The notes under the pieces were generated by a model. That model had not been told where the DNA came from and ran no database searches. It was given only the letters and a program-made list of their open reading frames with translations. From Ga0077555 sp963741565 (lineage in GTDB: Bacteria > Pseudomonadota > Alphaproteobacteria > Rhizobiales > Hyphomicrobiaceae): a stretch of 64,000 bases of DNA. This document shows, one piece after another, positions 16,520 to 25,967 of this stretch. How positions within the stretch are numbered: the stretch's first letter is position 1; each line of letters opens with the position of its first letter. The stretch is from contig CAVUIK010000019.1 of NCBI GenBank assembly GCA_963741565.1, forward strand, positions 1 to 64,000, written 5' to 3'. Made by a program: the position numbers and the translations under genes.

Positions 16520-19500
16520 TCACTCGCTGCGAGCGGATTTCTCGAAATGCTCATGGATCTTGGGGTAAACGTCTCTTGCAGCATCTTTTCCAAAGATGCA
16601 ATCGATGTGCCCATAGTTTGGAATAAGGTGTCGCTCATAGAAGCGGGCGCCATTGCGCGCAATCAATTTGTCCATGGTCCGCGCTGTGCTTTCCGGCTTG
16701 AAGCACGCGTTCTCGGCCCCGTGAATGAAGCAGAGCGGGAAGGCGAGCCGGTCGAGATGGGGCATATAGGCGTCCTCCCCGGTCGCATCGACGATCACCG
16801 TCTTGCGCGCGATCAGGGCCAGATGCTTGAAGGCGTCGATGTTGGCCGGCCCGAACATCTCGGGCAGGCCTGTGTCGAACGTCTCGGCATTGAGCTGTGC
16901 GATCTCGTAGAGCTGACCGTAAAGGGCCGTGATCCGGTTGGACGTCGCATTGCGCGACCGTTCCTCGCGCTGAAACGGCACAGCCAGCCGGATGAAGGTG
17001 TCCATCAGCCGATTGGCAAAGCCCTCGTCAGTCGTGGCGCGCGCGTTGACGGCGTCGATCTTGAGCAGATCGAACAGTGCCGGCGCTCGCAGGAAGGCCA
17101 GCAGGCGCTGCGGAAAGAACGGCACTAATACGTCGGCAGCGATCTGCGAGATGACCGCCGAACGCACACCCGTCAGGTGGCCGCCAAGCATCGCCATGAC
17201 AAAGGTCGTCGAACCGAAACAATGCGCCATCACCTGCACGCTCGGCGCATGCGTCTCGCGCAGGATGAGATCGACGGCGGGCTGATAATCAAAGCGGGCG
17301 CAGTCATCGCCGGTCCAGCGCTCGGTCGCGTAGGGCAGATCGATGCTGGCCCGGAAGTCCAGCAGCCAGCAGTCCCAGCCGCGATCGCACATGTATTCCA
17401 GCAGGTTCGTTTCGATCGTGTCGATCGTGAAAATCTGGCTCGACACGCCGAGGCCATGCGTGAACAGCAAAGGGCCTTTCGAGTTCTGTCCGTCGCTGTT
17501 GTAGCGGGTCAGGCGCAGCGTCTTGCCATCTGCTGTCTGGAAAAAATGCACCTGTGGCACGCCGCCGCGAAGCCCGCGCTTCTTGCGGACCCGGTCCGGA
17601 TTGTAGCGCTTCAACGGCGCAAAAATGTTGCCGTAAACATCGAACAGGGTGCCCGCGAACAAGGCGCCGAATTTGGCGATGGCATTGTTGCGCTCAAGAA
17701 AAGACGCGCCACCGATGCCCTGGATCGTCTGGATCTGCTTGGCGAAGTCCGACACGGCGATATTGAGAATACCACGCGCGGCCTGGCCCACGCCGCCGTT
17801 CTCCTTGACGTCGATGAAGAGCGTGGTCGTATCCGCCCAGAGATCACCGAGCTTGTGGTCGTCGTGAACGTTTTTCTGGCCGCGAAACGTGAAACTGCGC
17901 TTGTCGCGCGACGTCAGCGTCATTTCGTACTCGAACAGGCGGGTCTCGGCCGCATCTGTCGACCGGCGCATCAGCCGGAACACACCGTTGCTGATGTCGA
18001 GCGGCTCGTTCGAGACCGCTTTCCAGTAGGCGAGGCCCGTCATGCGGCCCTCGTGCATGGGGTCGATCAGGAAGCGGTCGATGTCGTCGATGCGCACGGT
18101 GACGACGAAACTGAACGTACTGTCGTTGGAGTGCCCGACGGTCGCGGCGGCGGCATAGTCGGCGTTGACGCGATCTGAGACGAAACCCGCCATCCGTTCG
18201 GTAAACGTGATGCCCGCGGGGCGGCGGCCATCATTCGTTTCGGAGGGCGCGCCGAGACGCATGTTGGCCTCGGTTACAGTCCTCACGCCGGCCTCGACGG
18301 CGGACTTGGCCCGTTCGAGCCCCGCCGACACCCGATCGGCCTCGCGCAGGGCCGCGGATTTCGCCATCTCCACAACCTTGCCGGCGCTCAGATCCAGCAT
18401 CGGGACCCCGCCACGCATGGTCTGCAACAGCGTGTTGACGAAGTTGGCCTGTCCGGCGCCGCCGGAGAGCTCGCGCACCGCAGTGTTCGGCTTCGGCGCC
18501 ACTGTCAATTGTCGCCCGAGGTCGCGCGCCGCATGGATCATCGCGCGCTCGGCAAGCGCTGTGATGGTGAGCAGCGGATTGACGCCGAGCGGGCGCGGCA
18601 CCGACGAGCCGTCGATCACATAGAGACCTTCGTGGACGGCCCCCGGCGCGGCCGAAGGCCCCGTGTCAAAAACGCGGCATTTGTGATCGATCACACCACG
18701 GCTGGCGTCCGCGCCAATTCCGCAACCGCCGAGCGGATGGACCGTGATCAGGGTTTGGCCGAGGAACGTGTTCTGGATGGGATTGCGGATATAGCGGGCA
18801 TTGTTGGCGGCCGAGACGTCGAGCAGGCGCGCCTCGATCCGCTTGAACACATCCTGGCCCGCCACGTCCGGCCATTCCAGTTCGACGCCACCGTCGATAT
18901 ATTTGAGCTGGCCAACGCCGTCGTCGTGCGCCATCACGAGGAAGGTCGCCGTGTGGTTCATGGCGCCAGCGTAGGCGCCGAGCATCCAGCTTTCGGCGCG
19001 GCGGATCGAGCTCTGGAACTCGTCGAGCATGCCGTTGCTCGTTTCCTTGCCGAACAGCACGCCACCCACGTTGAAGATGCCGGGTAGCACCTGTGACAGA
19101 CCGGACGGGATCACGCCCTCCTCGATGATCATGCCGTGATCGAGGCGATCGTTGCCCCGCAAGTCGATCGCTCCGGCAATGCATGGGCCCGGCGCCGAGA
19201 TCCGCGATTTGGGCGGAACGCCCACGCCCACGGCGTTGACCTCCTTCTGGCCGTTCGAGGCGAACGCCAGCACGTCGCCGTTGCCAGTGAAGCCGTGGCC
19301 AAGCCGCTCCGAGAGCGCGAGCCCGTTCTCGCGCGAGCGCAACAGGATCTCGGTCGAGCCGAGGCTGCCGGCTCCCAGCACGACGATCTTGGCCGCAACC
19401 GACATCTCGGGCGATTGGAAGCCGTCGCGCCGCTGGCTCGAGACGATATAGAACAGCCGCCAGCCGCCGTTCTCCTTGCGCAGATAGCGCACGGTGGCGT

Positions 19501-20182
19501 CGGTGAAGATCTCCGCTCCATGATTGGCCGCGTCGGGCAGATAGGTCATCTGCACCGTTGTCTTGGCGCCGACGTTGCAGCCCGAGCAGCAATCGCCGCA
19601 CAACGTGCAGGCCGGCTGGCGAACACCGGCGGCATTGACCGTCTCCTCAAAGACGACGTTGATCGGCGGGAGCGTCAGCTCGGCGTCGAGGCGTTTGGCC
19701 GCCTCCTGCATGCGGTCCAGTTTCGGCAGCGGCACTTTGTTCGGATACGGCGTCGGACGCAGCATCTCGGTCGCCCGGGCAAAACCCTGGTTCAGCGAGT
19801 CGTCATCAAACAGCTCCGGCGGCCAGCACGAATCTTCCCACACCCGCGGATCGGGCGGCAACGACACATTGGCGTTGATCAGCGACGTGCCGCCGAGCCC
19901 GCAGCCGACCAGCACGTGCATATGCTTACCGAAATGCAGGTCATAGAGACTGGCGCGATGGCCGTACCGGGTGCCTTCGTGGCGATACTGGAACTCGTTG
20001 ATCGCTTCCGGGACCGTGTCGGGAAACTCGCCGATCTGGAACTCGCGGCCGCGCTCGAGCACGGCGACCGAAAGCCCCATCCGCGCGAACCGCGCTGCAG
20101 AAACGCCGGCACCGTAACCCGAGCCGACGACGACGACGTCGTACTCGGGCTTCAGCTTGTCGAGTTCACGCGCCAAACGCAT
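16520..20182 (-). CDS. GMC oxidoreductase - alpha/beta hydrolase fusion protein (cholesterol oxidase-like)
   Basis: A 1220-residue fusion. Residues 14-560 form a GMC/cholesterol-oxidase-like FAD domain: VVVVGSGYGAGVSAARFARM at the FAD phosphate, GCGLGGTSLINANVSL, and the C-terminal TVHPLGGCGIGADASRGVID and DGSSVPRPLGVNPLLTITAL. A Cys-rich stretch (C192, C195, C198, C199, C202) sits in the domain. A central beta-rich region (about 660-890) resembles the spacer in related multidomain oxidases. Residues 900-1220 form an alpha/beta hydrolase (LLFTHGLGVSSQIFTI). Its nucleophile elbow reads MAHCFGST, placing Cys988 where Ser is usual, with His1192 in NYGHIDCIF. The substrate may be a sterol-like or other hydrophobic alcohol; unproven. 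It follows the second GMC gene by 61 bp. Confidence 0.85.
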   Translation of the reverse strand: MRLARELDKLKPEYDVVVVGSGYGAGVSAARFARMGLSVAVLERGREFQIGEFPDTVPEAINEFQYRHEGTRYGHRASLYDLHFGKHMHVLVGCGLGGTSLINANVSLPPDPRVWEDSCWPPELFDDDSLNQGFARATEMLRPTPYPNKVPLPKLDRMQEAAKRLDAELTLPPINVVFEETVNAAGVRQPACTLCGDCCSGCNVGAKTTVQMTYLPDAANHGAEIFTDATVRYLRKENGGWRLFYIVSSQRRDGFQSPEMSVAAKIVVLGAGSLGSTEILLRSRENGLALSERLGHGFTGNGDVLAFASNGQKEVNAVGVGVPPKSRISAPGPCIAGAIDLRGNDRLDHGMIIEEGVIPSGLSQVLPGIFNVGGVLFGKETSNGMLDEFQSSIRRAESWMLGAYAGAMNHTATFLVMAHDDGVGQLKYIDGGVELEWPDVAGQDVFKRIEARLLDVSAANNARYIRNPIQNTFLGQTLITVHPLGGCGIGADASRGVIDHKCRVFDTGPSAAPGAVHEGLYVIDGSSVPRPLGVNPLLTITALAERAMIHAARDLGRQLTVAPKPNTAVRELSGGAGQANFVNTLLQTMRGGVPMLDLSAGKVVEMAKSAALREADRVSAGLERAKSAVEAGVRTVTEANMRLGAPSETNDGRRPAGITFTERMAGFVSDRVNADYAAAATVGHSNDSTFSFVVTVRIDDIDRFLIDPMHEGRMTGLAYWKAVSNEPLDISNGVFRLMRRSTDAAETRLFEYEMTLTSRDKRSFTFRGQKNVHDDHKLGDLWADTTTLFIDVKENGGVGQAARGILNIAVSDFAKQIQTIQGIGGASFLERNNAIAKFGALFAGTLFDVYGNIFAPLKRYNPDRVRKKRGLRGGVPQVHFFQTADGKTLRLTRYNSDGQNSKGPLLFTHGLGVSSQIFTIDTIETNLLEYMCDRGWDCWLLDFRASIDLPYATERWTGDDCARFDYQPAVDLILRETHAPSVQVMAHCFGSTTFVMAMLGGHLTGVRSAVISQIAADVLVPFFPQRLLAFLRAPALFDLLKIDAVNARATTDEGFANRLMDTFIRLAVPFQREERSRNATSNRITALYGQLYEIAQLNAETFDTGLPEMFGPANIDAFKHLALIARKTVIVDATGEDAYMPHLDRLAFPLCFIHGAENACFKPESTARTMDKLIARNGARFYERHLIPNYGHIDCIFGKDAARDVYPKIHEHFEKSARSE

Positions 20183-20243
20183 TGATTACGCACCGTCCCT
20201 GTTTGTCCCGGCGGAGGCTGTCCACGCACCGGCCGGATTCATC

Positions 20244-22028
20244 TCACGCTCGCGGGCCCGCCTTGCGAGATTTATCACCTTTGGCCGCCTGCTGCTCGGC
20301 ACGGACCAAGCCAACGAAATCGCGCGCTGGCGCATCCGCCTTCGGCGCAACGTCGAGCGGCAAATCGAGGTCGCGCGCAAACAACAGCATGGCGCGCTCA
20401 GCAACAGCGGTAATCGTCAGCAACGGATGCACACCGACCGGTCGCGGCATGACCGATCCGTCACAGACGTAGAGACCCTCGTGAACGGCCGTGCTGCCCT
20501 TTGCCGGATCGGCATCGAAAACGCGGCAGCGATCGTCGACGACGCCGCTCGAACGGTCGTTCGCCATCCGGCAGCCGCCCAGCGGATGCACCGTGAACAG
20601 GTTGCCGCCGAGGAAGCGGTTGGAGACGGGATTTGGAATGTAGGTTCCGCCCGTCGCCGCCACGGCCTTTTCCAGCGTGGCGTTGATGCGCTTGAAAACG
20701 GGGTCATCCACGGCACCGGGCCAGACGATCTCGACGCGATCGCCATCGAAGCGGATCTCGCCGTTCCCCCGGTCGTTGCCGACAGCGAGGAACACTTGCG
20801 TGTTGTGGACGGCTCCAGTGTAAGCCCCTGCAAACAGGCTCTCCAGCGTGCGTCCTGCCTCGCTGAGGAAATCCGACAGGCTCTTGTCGGTGTCGGTGCC
20901 GAGCAGGGCGCCGGCCGGCAACATCAACGGCAGAATGCGGGCCATGGAACTCTGCACGGAGGCCTCGACGACGGCCAGACGATCGTCGGGATCGCGGCGC
21001 CGCCGCAGGTCGATGAGGCCACACACGCCGGGTCCCGGCGGCGGCACCTTGGCCTTGGCGGGATGACCAACGCCCACCGCATTGACCGGCGTATCATTGT
21101 TGTAGCCGAACGCGATCATGTCGGCGTTGGTCGAGATGCCCTTGCCGAGCGAATCCGAAACCTTCAGGCCGCGTTCTCGCGATCGCATCAGGATCTCGTT
21201 GGAGCCGAGCGTACCAGCTGCGACCACTACAATCGCGGCCCGGATATTGCGCAGCGGCACCAGCGCTTTGCTGCCGTCCGAGATCGCACACACCACGCGC
21301 CACCGCTTCGCGTCGATCCGTTCGATGTGCCGCGCGCGCAGCCCTGTGAAGACCTCCGCGCCGTGGTTGACCGCATCGGCGAGGTACGTCGAATGCACGG
21401 TCGTCTTCGCGCCGACATTGCAGCCGCCCATGCAGTCGCCGCATTCCGTGCAGGCCGGCTGGTGCACACCGGCCCGATTGACCGTGTCGCGGAACGTGAT
21501 GTGCAACGGCACGCGCTCGGCCTCGCGGCCGAACGCCTTGGCCGCCGTCTCCAGCGCCTTCAATTTCAGAGGTGTCGAGGTCGAGGGAAGCGGCTCCGGC
21601 GCCAGCATGTTGCGGGCACGGCCGAAGCCGACCTGGAGGTAATGATCCGCACGGATTGCGGTCGGCCAGCGCGCGTCCTCGAAAATCAGCGAATCCGGAC
21701 TGAGGCAAACGTTGGCATTGATCAGCGAGGTGCCGCCGAGACCGCATCCCTGCATGACATGCACGTCCGGTCCCAGGCGCAGATCGAACAGGGCGTTCTC
21801 GGAACCGATACGGCGACCCGACCCGTTGATCTGGGTTTCGCGCTGCGCGCCCATCAGGGTGTCAGGAAACTCGCCAGGGAGAAACTCCCTGCCGCGCTCT
21901 ATGACCGCCACTTTCAACCCGGCTCGTGCCAAGCGCGACGCAGCAACGCCACCACCATAGCCGGACCCGATGACAACAGCATCGTACTCCGGCCGCAACT
22001 CAGAGACCGGGCGCGCCAAGCGCGCCAT
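20244..22028 (-). CDS. GMC family oxidoreductase (cholesterol oxidase-like)
   Basis: A 594-residue paralogue of the N-terminal half of the next gene. It has the FAD-binding VVIGSGYGGGVAASRLARAG (18-37), GCGLGGTSLINANVCLSP, the Cys motif with C193, C196, C199 and C203 followed by NVGAKTTV, and the C-terminal FTVHPLGGCRMANDRSSGVV and PRPVGVHPLLTITAVAERAM. The conserved HPLGG supplies the His that acts in alcohol oxidation. The four-Cys motif is spaced like an iron-sulphur ligand set, but I cannot show a cluster. It is the first gene of a two-gene unit with the fusion protein, and lies 135 bp downstream of a copper chaperone gene in the same direction. Confidence 0.85.
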   Translation of the reverse strand: MARLARPVSELRPEYDAVVIGSGYGGGVAASRLARAGLKVAVIERGREFLPGEFPDTLMGAQRETQINGSGRRIGSENALFDLRLGPDVHVMQGCGLGGTSLINANVCLSPDSLIFEDARWPTAIRADHYLQVGFGRARNMLAPEPLPSTSTPLKLKALETAAKAFGREAERVPLHITFRDTVNRAGVHQPACTECGDCMGGCNVGAKTTVHSTYLADAVNHGAEVFTGLRARHIERIDAKRWRVVCAISDGSKALVPLRNIRAAIVVVAAGTLGSNEILMRSRERGLKVSDSLGKGISTNADMIAFGYNNDTPVNAVGVGHPAKAKVPPPGPGVCGLIDLRRRRDPDDRLAVVEASVQSSMARILPLMLPAGALLGTDTDKSLSDFLSEAGRTLESLFAGAYTGAVHNTQVFLAVGNDRGNGEIRFDGDRVEIVWPGAVDDPVFKRINATLEKAVAATGGTYIPNPVSNRFLGGNLFTVHPLGGCRMANDRSSGVVDDRCRVFDADPAKGSTAVHEGLYVCDGSVMPRPVGVHPLLTITAVAERAMLLFARDLDLPLDVAPKADAPARDFVGLVRAEQQAAKGDKSRKAGPRA

Positions 22029-22163
22029 AAGCCACTCCCTCCGGCCATTTTCTTATGAGCCGAGCCTAGCGGCGGCCAGCCGGAATGGCGAGCGCCAAGC
22101 CAGCCCTGGCGTATTCATGGTACGCGACCGTTGCCGCAATGCCGCATCGCCAGACGATTTGCT

Positions 22164-22703
22164 CTAGCGGCCGGGGCCCGAACCCGATCCGGAACCAGCC
22201 CCCGACCCAGAGCCTGAGCCGTTGCCCACTGCCGGCATGCCCGGCCCCGACATCGCCCCGACCTTGCCGATGGGGACCGGCACCTTGATTTCGCCGGCCT
22301 TCTCGAACACCAGCGTCACCTCGACCGTCTCGCCTTCGCGGAGATCGCCCTTCAAGTCCATCAACATCAAGTGCTGCCCGCCGGGCTTCAATGCGGCAGT
22401 CTTGCCGCCGGCAACCGCAATGGCCTCGATCCGGCGCATCTTCATGACGCTGCCGTCGCGGATGTGGTCGTGGATCTCGACCGTGCCGGCAGCGGGGGAC
22501 TTGGCCGCGACGAGCTTGTCGTCGGCGCCGGGCTCGGATCGGATTTCGAGGAAGGCCGCGCCGACTTTTGCGCCCCCGGGCGTCGCGCGTGCCCAAGGCG
22601 CCGCAATGGTTATGCCGCCCGATCTGATGTCCTGAGCCAGTGTCGTCTCCGCCCCCGCGACCACCCCGACCAAGCCCAGAACAATCCAACCGAAACGAGC
22701 CAT
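22164..22703 (-). CDS. Copper chaperone PCu(A)C family protein
   Basis: A 179-residue exported protein. The signal peptide ends around residue 24 (ETTLAQ). The PCuAC fold follows: ITIAAPWARATPGGAKVGAA, then the copper ligands in EIHDHIRDGSVMKMRRI (His80, Met87/89) and QHLMLMDLK (His111, Met113/115). Such proteins deliver Cu(I) to the CuA site of cytochrome oxidase. The tail from residue 160 is a run of Gly-Ser repeats, an odd flexible extension. Partner genes such as Sco1 are not adjacent. Confidence 0.9.
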   Translation of the reverse strand: MARFGWIVLGLVGVVAGAETTLAQDIRSGGITIAAPWARATPGGAKVGAAFLEIRSEPGADDKLVAAKSPAAGTVEIHDHIRDGSVMKMRRIEAIAVAGGKTAALKPGGQHLMLMDLKGDLREGETVEVTLVFEKAGEIKVPVPIGKVGAMSGPGMPAVGNGSGSGSGAGSGSGSGPGR

Positions 22704-23204
22704 GGTCTATCCTTCTGAGCGGGGCCGTCGGCACGGGCGTGCCGCCGCGACTGGCTGCACCTAGGGCCTCCGGCCGGCACCTGCAAGGGCAAAAGGTCGG
22801 CGGCCGCACCGCACAAGGCCCTGTAGCGCCCGCCACTCATCAGAGCGTCCGGCCAGATTGCGATTGCGCCGGCCGGTGACACGAATGCTGGGCGTGGGGT
22901 AGGAGCGGCGGCGACAGCAGCACACCGGCAACCGGACGACGTGCTACGTCGCAACGAATTCCTGCAATGGGCCACAACAAGGGACACGGTCCATACGATT
23001 GACAGATGCTTGCGGTTCGTCGGCTCTTTATAGGAAAGCAGAAAGTCAGGGATCGGAATGAACGGTTGAGACTGACCATTCCGGACCTCGATGCCAACGA
23101 GCGGACCGCTAAGAACCGGGCCAAGTTTCGGCGTGTTTCGATCCTTGACTTGCGAGTTTGCCGGATGTTTCCTGATTAGCGACGATCTTCAGAGGAGGCG
23201 CGCC
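22704..23204. other. 500-bp intergenic region between divergent genes
   Basis: No gene can be supported. It separates the leftward PCu(A)C gene and the rightward FAD oxidase gene and should hold both promoters. The stretch near 23010-23060 is AT-richer than its flanks (ctttataggaaagcagaaag) and is the most likely promoter zone for the rightward gene. The minus-strand open frame through 22987-22610 has a composition unlike protein and overlaps the real gene. Confidence 0.4.
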
Positions 23205-24599
23205 ATGGTAGAAATCGTTGCTCTCGATGGTACTCGCTCTGATGTAAGCATGGCTGAGATCGCCGCATTGCGTGACGGCTTACGAGGCGGTGTGGTGTTG
23301 GCTGCCGACGCGGATTACGAGAATGCGCGGCGCGTCTGGAACGGCAACGTCGACCGCCGCCCGGCCCTGATCGCACGCTGCGGCAACGTTCTCGACGTGC
23401 AGCACGCCGTCAGTTTTGCCGCCAGGCGCGGATTGCTGCTGTCGGTACGCGGTGGAGGCCACAGCGCACCCGGCTATGGGACCAATAATGGTGGCATGGT
23501 CGTCGACCTGTCTTCCATGAAGGGGATCAGGGTCGATGCGGCTAAACGCATCGCTCGCGCTGAAGGTGGCGTGCTTTGGCGCGAATTCGATGCGGCAACG
23601 CAGGCCCATGGCCTCGCCACTACGGGCGGCACGGTCTCTAACACCGGTGTCGCGGGGCTTACGCTCGGCGGCGGGCTGGGCTGGCTCATGGGCAAGCACG
23701 GCGCAACCGTGGACAATGTCCTTGCGGCCGAGATCGTAACCGCCGACGGCCAATTCCGCAGGGCCAGCGCGGTCGAGCATGCAGATCTGTTCTGGGCCCT
23801 GCGTGGGGGTGGCGGGAATTTCGGTGTCGTCACCGCGCTGGAGTTCAAGCTTCATCCCATGACGCAAGTGTTGGGAGGGCTGGTCTTGCATCCCCTGGAC
23901 CGCGCCGCAGATGTGCTACGCTTCTATCGCGATTTCTGCCCCACTCTGCCGGACGAGGCGGAGGCCTATGCCGCCTTGATCACCTCTCCGGAAGGCGTAC
24001 CCATGGCGGCGATGTTGCTCGGCTATAACGGACCGTTAGACGAGGGTGAGCGCATCCTCGCGCCGGCCCGGCAATTCGGACGACCCGCCGCCGATCTCGT
24101 GGCGCCGATGAGCTACGGTGCGCGCCAGACGATGCTCGATGCGCCCAACGCAGAGCACGGGCTGCACCGCTACTGGCGCTCCGCTTTCACTGAGCAGATT
24201 TCCGACGATCTGATCAAGGTCATGGTGGAGGGTGCGGGCCGCTTCAGCTCGCCCTTGAGTGCCCTATTTTTGTTCTACCTGCACGGCGCCATCACCCGCG
24301 TCCCGCCCGGCGAAACCGCGTTCGGCGCGCGATCCGCGCAGTGGGATTTCGATGCGATTGGCCAGTGGACCGATGGGGCGCAAAGTGACGGGCACATTGC
24401 TTGGGTGCGCGAACTCTGGAGCCGGCTGGAGCCACATTTGCAAGGCGCGGCCTACATCAACCACATCGCCGCGGATGACAACCCGGAGAAGGTCCGCGCT
24501 TCGTTCGGCGCCAATCATCATCGCCTGCGGGCGGTCAAGGCGATGTACGACAAGGCCAATCAGTTCCGCGTGAATTCCAATATTCCTCCCGCCTCGTAG
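23205..24599 (+). CDS. FAD-binding oxidoreductase, berberine-bridge-enzyme type
   Basis: A 464-residue flavoprotein of the PCMH/FAD_binding_4 family with a C-terminal BBE domain. The FAD site is RGGGHSAPGYG (His86, the usual covalent attachment residue) and MVVDLSSMKGIRVDAAKRIA, then TGGTVSNTGVAGLTLGGGLG. The BBE segment near the end reads AAYINHIAADDNPEKV and later YDKANQFRVNSNIPPA, the conserved flavin-proximal tail. Members oxidise sugars, alkaloid-like or lactone substrates with oxygen. AGAGGAGG lies 6 bases before ATG at 23205; a longer upstream frame lacks such a site. Substrate unknown. Confidence 0.88.
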   Translation: MVEIVALDGTRSDVSMAEIAALRDGLRGGVVLAADADYENARRVWNGNVDRRPALIARCGNVLDVQHAVSFAARRGLLLSVRGGGHSAPGYGTNNGGMVVDLSSMKGIRVDAAKRIARAEGGVLWREFDAATQAHGLATTGGTVSNTGVAGLTLGGGLGWLMGKHGATVDNVLAAEIVTADGQFRRASAVEHADLFWALRGGGGNFGVVTALEFKLHPMTQVLGGLVLHPLDRAADVLRFYRDFCPTLPDEAEAYAALITSPEGVPMAAMLLGYNGPLDEGERILAPARQFGRPAADLVAPMSYGARQTMLDAPNAEHGLHRYWRSAFTEQISDDLIKVMVEGAGRFSSPLSALFLFYLHGAITRVPPGETAFGARSAQWDFDAIGQWTDGAQSDGHIAWVRELWSRLEPHLQGAAYINHIAADDNPEKVRASFGANHHRLRAVKAMYDKANQFRVNSNIPPAS

Positions 24600-24667
24600 A
24601 GTGGCCGGCAACGCGGCTAACCGCGGTGTCAGGACCCGATCTACCTGGGTCCAGAGATGCGAACCAT

Positions 24668-24722
24668 GCGTCACCTGCTAGGTTCTCGCGCGCGAAAAAT
24701 CGCGGGAATCAGCAGGTGACGC
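24668..24722. terminator. Long inverted repeat between convergent genes, candidate bidirectional terminator
   Basis: gcgtcacctgct (24668-24679) and agcaggtgacgc (24711-24722) are perfect 12-bp complements. Within the loop, ggttctcgcg and cgcgggaatc can extend the stem with two mismatches. The hairpin sits between the stops of the convergent FAD oxidase and acyl-CoA dehydrogenase genes. There is no long T tract on either side, so it is not a textbook intrinsic terminator; it may protect 3' ends or be a dispersed repeat. Confidence 0.5.
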
Positions 24723-24785
24723 CGAGGAGCTGCTCGGGTGTTGCGCTTCGTTTTCAGCTTCTTGCCGGAGAAGGCATTATTGGCC

Positions 24786-25967
24786 CTACCCCCATCTTGG
24801 CGATTGACCCAGGATGCCAAGCGGGGTCTTGCCGACTATCTCGTGGACGAGGCCGGAATTGGCTGGATGAACCGGGCCAAGCGTCACGTCACGCAGTAAT
24901 CGTTCCAGCTCGTTCGACTTGAAGATGCCGCCACCGCCGACTACGTCCAATGCCGACTTGACGATCCGTCGCGCACCCTCGACAGCGTGATACTTCGTGG
25001 CAACCAACTTCGCGGCCCAGAGGCCACCGTGATCAACACCGGTTGACCAGTCGTCGGCCGTTCGCTCGACATGTGGTCTTATTGCCTCAAGTTCGAGGAG
25101 CATCTCGGCGACGGCGTACTGAACCATCGGGTTATAGGCCATCGATTTGTCGCCCATCGCGATGGACTTCTTGGTTTTGGCGTATTCGACGGCGATATCG
25201 AACGCACGCTCAGCCAAGCCCAGATAAACGCTGGCAAATGTTGGCTGTGCCCAGGCAAAGATGCCGAGGATAAAAAGGTCGGCGCCGGCAAAATCCGGTG
25301 GCACCACTCGCGATATGTAGCGGTCGGGGACAAAGGCACCCTCAAGGACGGTGTCGTCGGAGCGCGTGGCCCGCATACCAAGAGTGTCCCAAGTTTCGAT
25401 GATGCGGTGGTTCTCCGTACTGCGCGGCATAAATGCGTGCACGACCTTTGGTGCAGCCGGGTCTGAGTTGTCCATGCCGTGGAGCCCAAGGCGGGTCCAA
25501 ACGGGGGTGAGGGAGCTGAAGTTCTTCCGGCCGTAGAACTTGTAGCCCCCATCCACCTTCTCGGCACGCGTGGTAGAGTAAAGTACGGGCAGGTCGTTGC
25601 CAGACTCACTGTGACCAGCAGCAAAGACTTCTCCACGAGCGCCATCTTCCAGAATCCACTGGCAAGTCTTATCGCCACCTCGATATAAGTCCGCGGCGAC
25701 GCCCAGCCAGTAGAGGTGCATGTTGACTGCAATCGCGGTTGCAGGTGCGTAATACGCCAGCCGTCGCTGCTCGCGACAGACGTCAGAGAGAGTCAGACCA
25801 GAACCACCAAGCTCCTTTGGGATGGGCGACTTCAGATAACCCGAGGCAACGAGCTCATCGAAGTCTTCTTGGAAAAACCGGTTCTCTCTGTCGTACGCGG
25901 CGGCGCGCTGCCGAAATTTCTCAAGCATTTCATTTGGCAAAAACGGCTTTGTGCTATGACTGGACAT
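24786..25967 (-). CDS. Acyl-CoA dehydrogenase family protein
   Basis: A 393-residue flavoprotein. The N-terminal helical domain contains DFDELVASGYLKSPIPKELG. The middle beta domain has GHSESGNDLPVLYSTTRAEK, then GYKFYGRKNFSSLTPVWTRL and WDTLGMRATRSDDTVLEGAF. The C-terminal four-helix bundle has YAVAEMLLELEAIRPHVERT and VVGGGGIFKSNELERLLRDV. This is the acyl-CoA dehydrogenase fold, though the group also includes FMN-dependent monooxygenases, and no catalytic Glu can be placed with certainty. AAAGGAGAGAG precedes ATG at 25967; the frame could extend to 26174 but the extra residues are not protein-like. It is monocistronic. Confidence 0.85.
   Translation of the reverse strand: MSSHSTKPFLPNEMLEKFRQRAAAYDRENRFFQEDFDELVASGYLKSPIPKELGGSGLTLSDVCREQRRLAYYAPATAIAVNMHLYWLGVAADLYRGGDKTCQWILEDGARGEVFAAGHSESGNDLPVLYSTTRAEKVDGGYKFYGRKNFSSLTPVWTRLGLHGMDNSDPAAPKVVHAFMPRSTENHRIIETWDTLGMRATRSDDTVLEGAFVPDRYISRVVPPDFAGADLFILGIFAWAQPTFASVYLGLAERAFDIAVEYAKTKKSIAMGDKSMAYNPMVQYAVAEMLLELEAIRPHVERTADDWSTGVDHGGLWAAKLVATKYHAVEGARRIVKSALDVVGGGGIFKSNELERLLRDVTLGPVHPANSGLVHEIVGKTPLGILGQSPRWG

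Noticed and set aside
17177..22058. Several long plus-strand frames opposite the two GMC oxidase genes
   Set aside because: They are rich in Arg, His and Glu and lack any domain; the minus-strand genes have clear FAD motifs.
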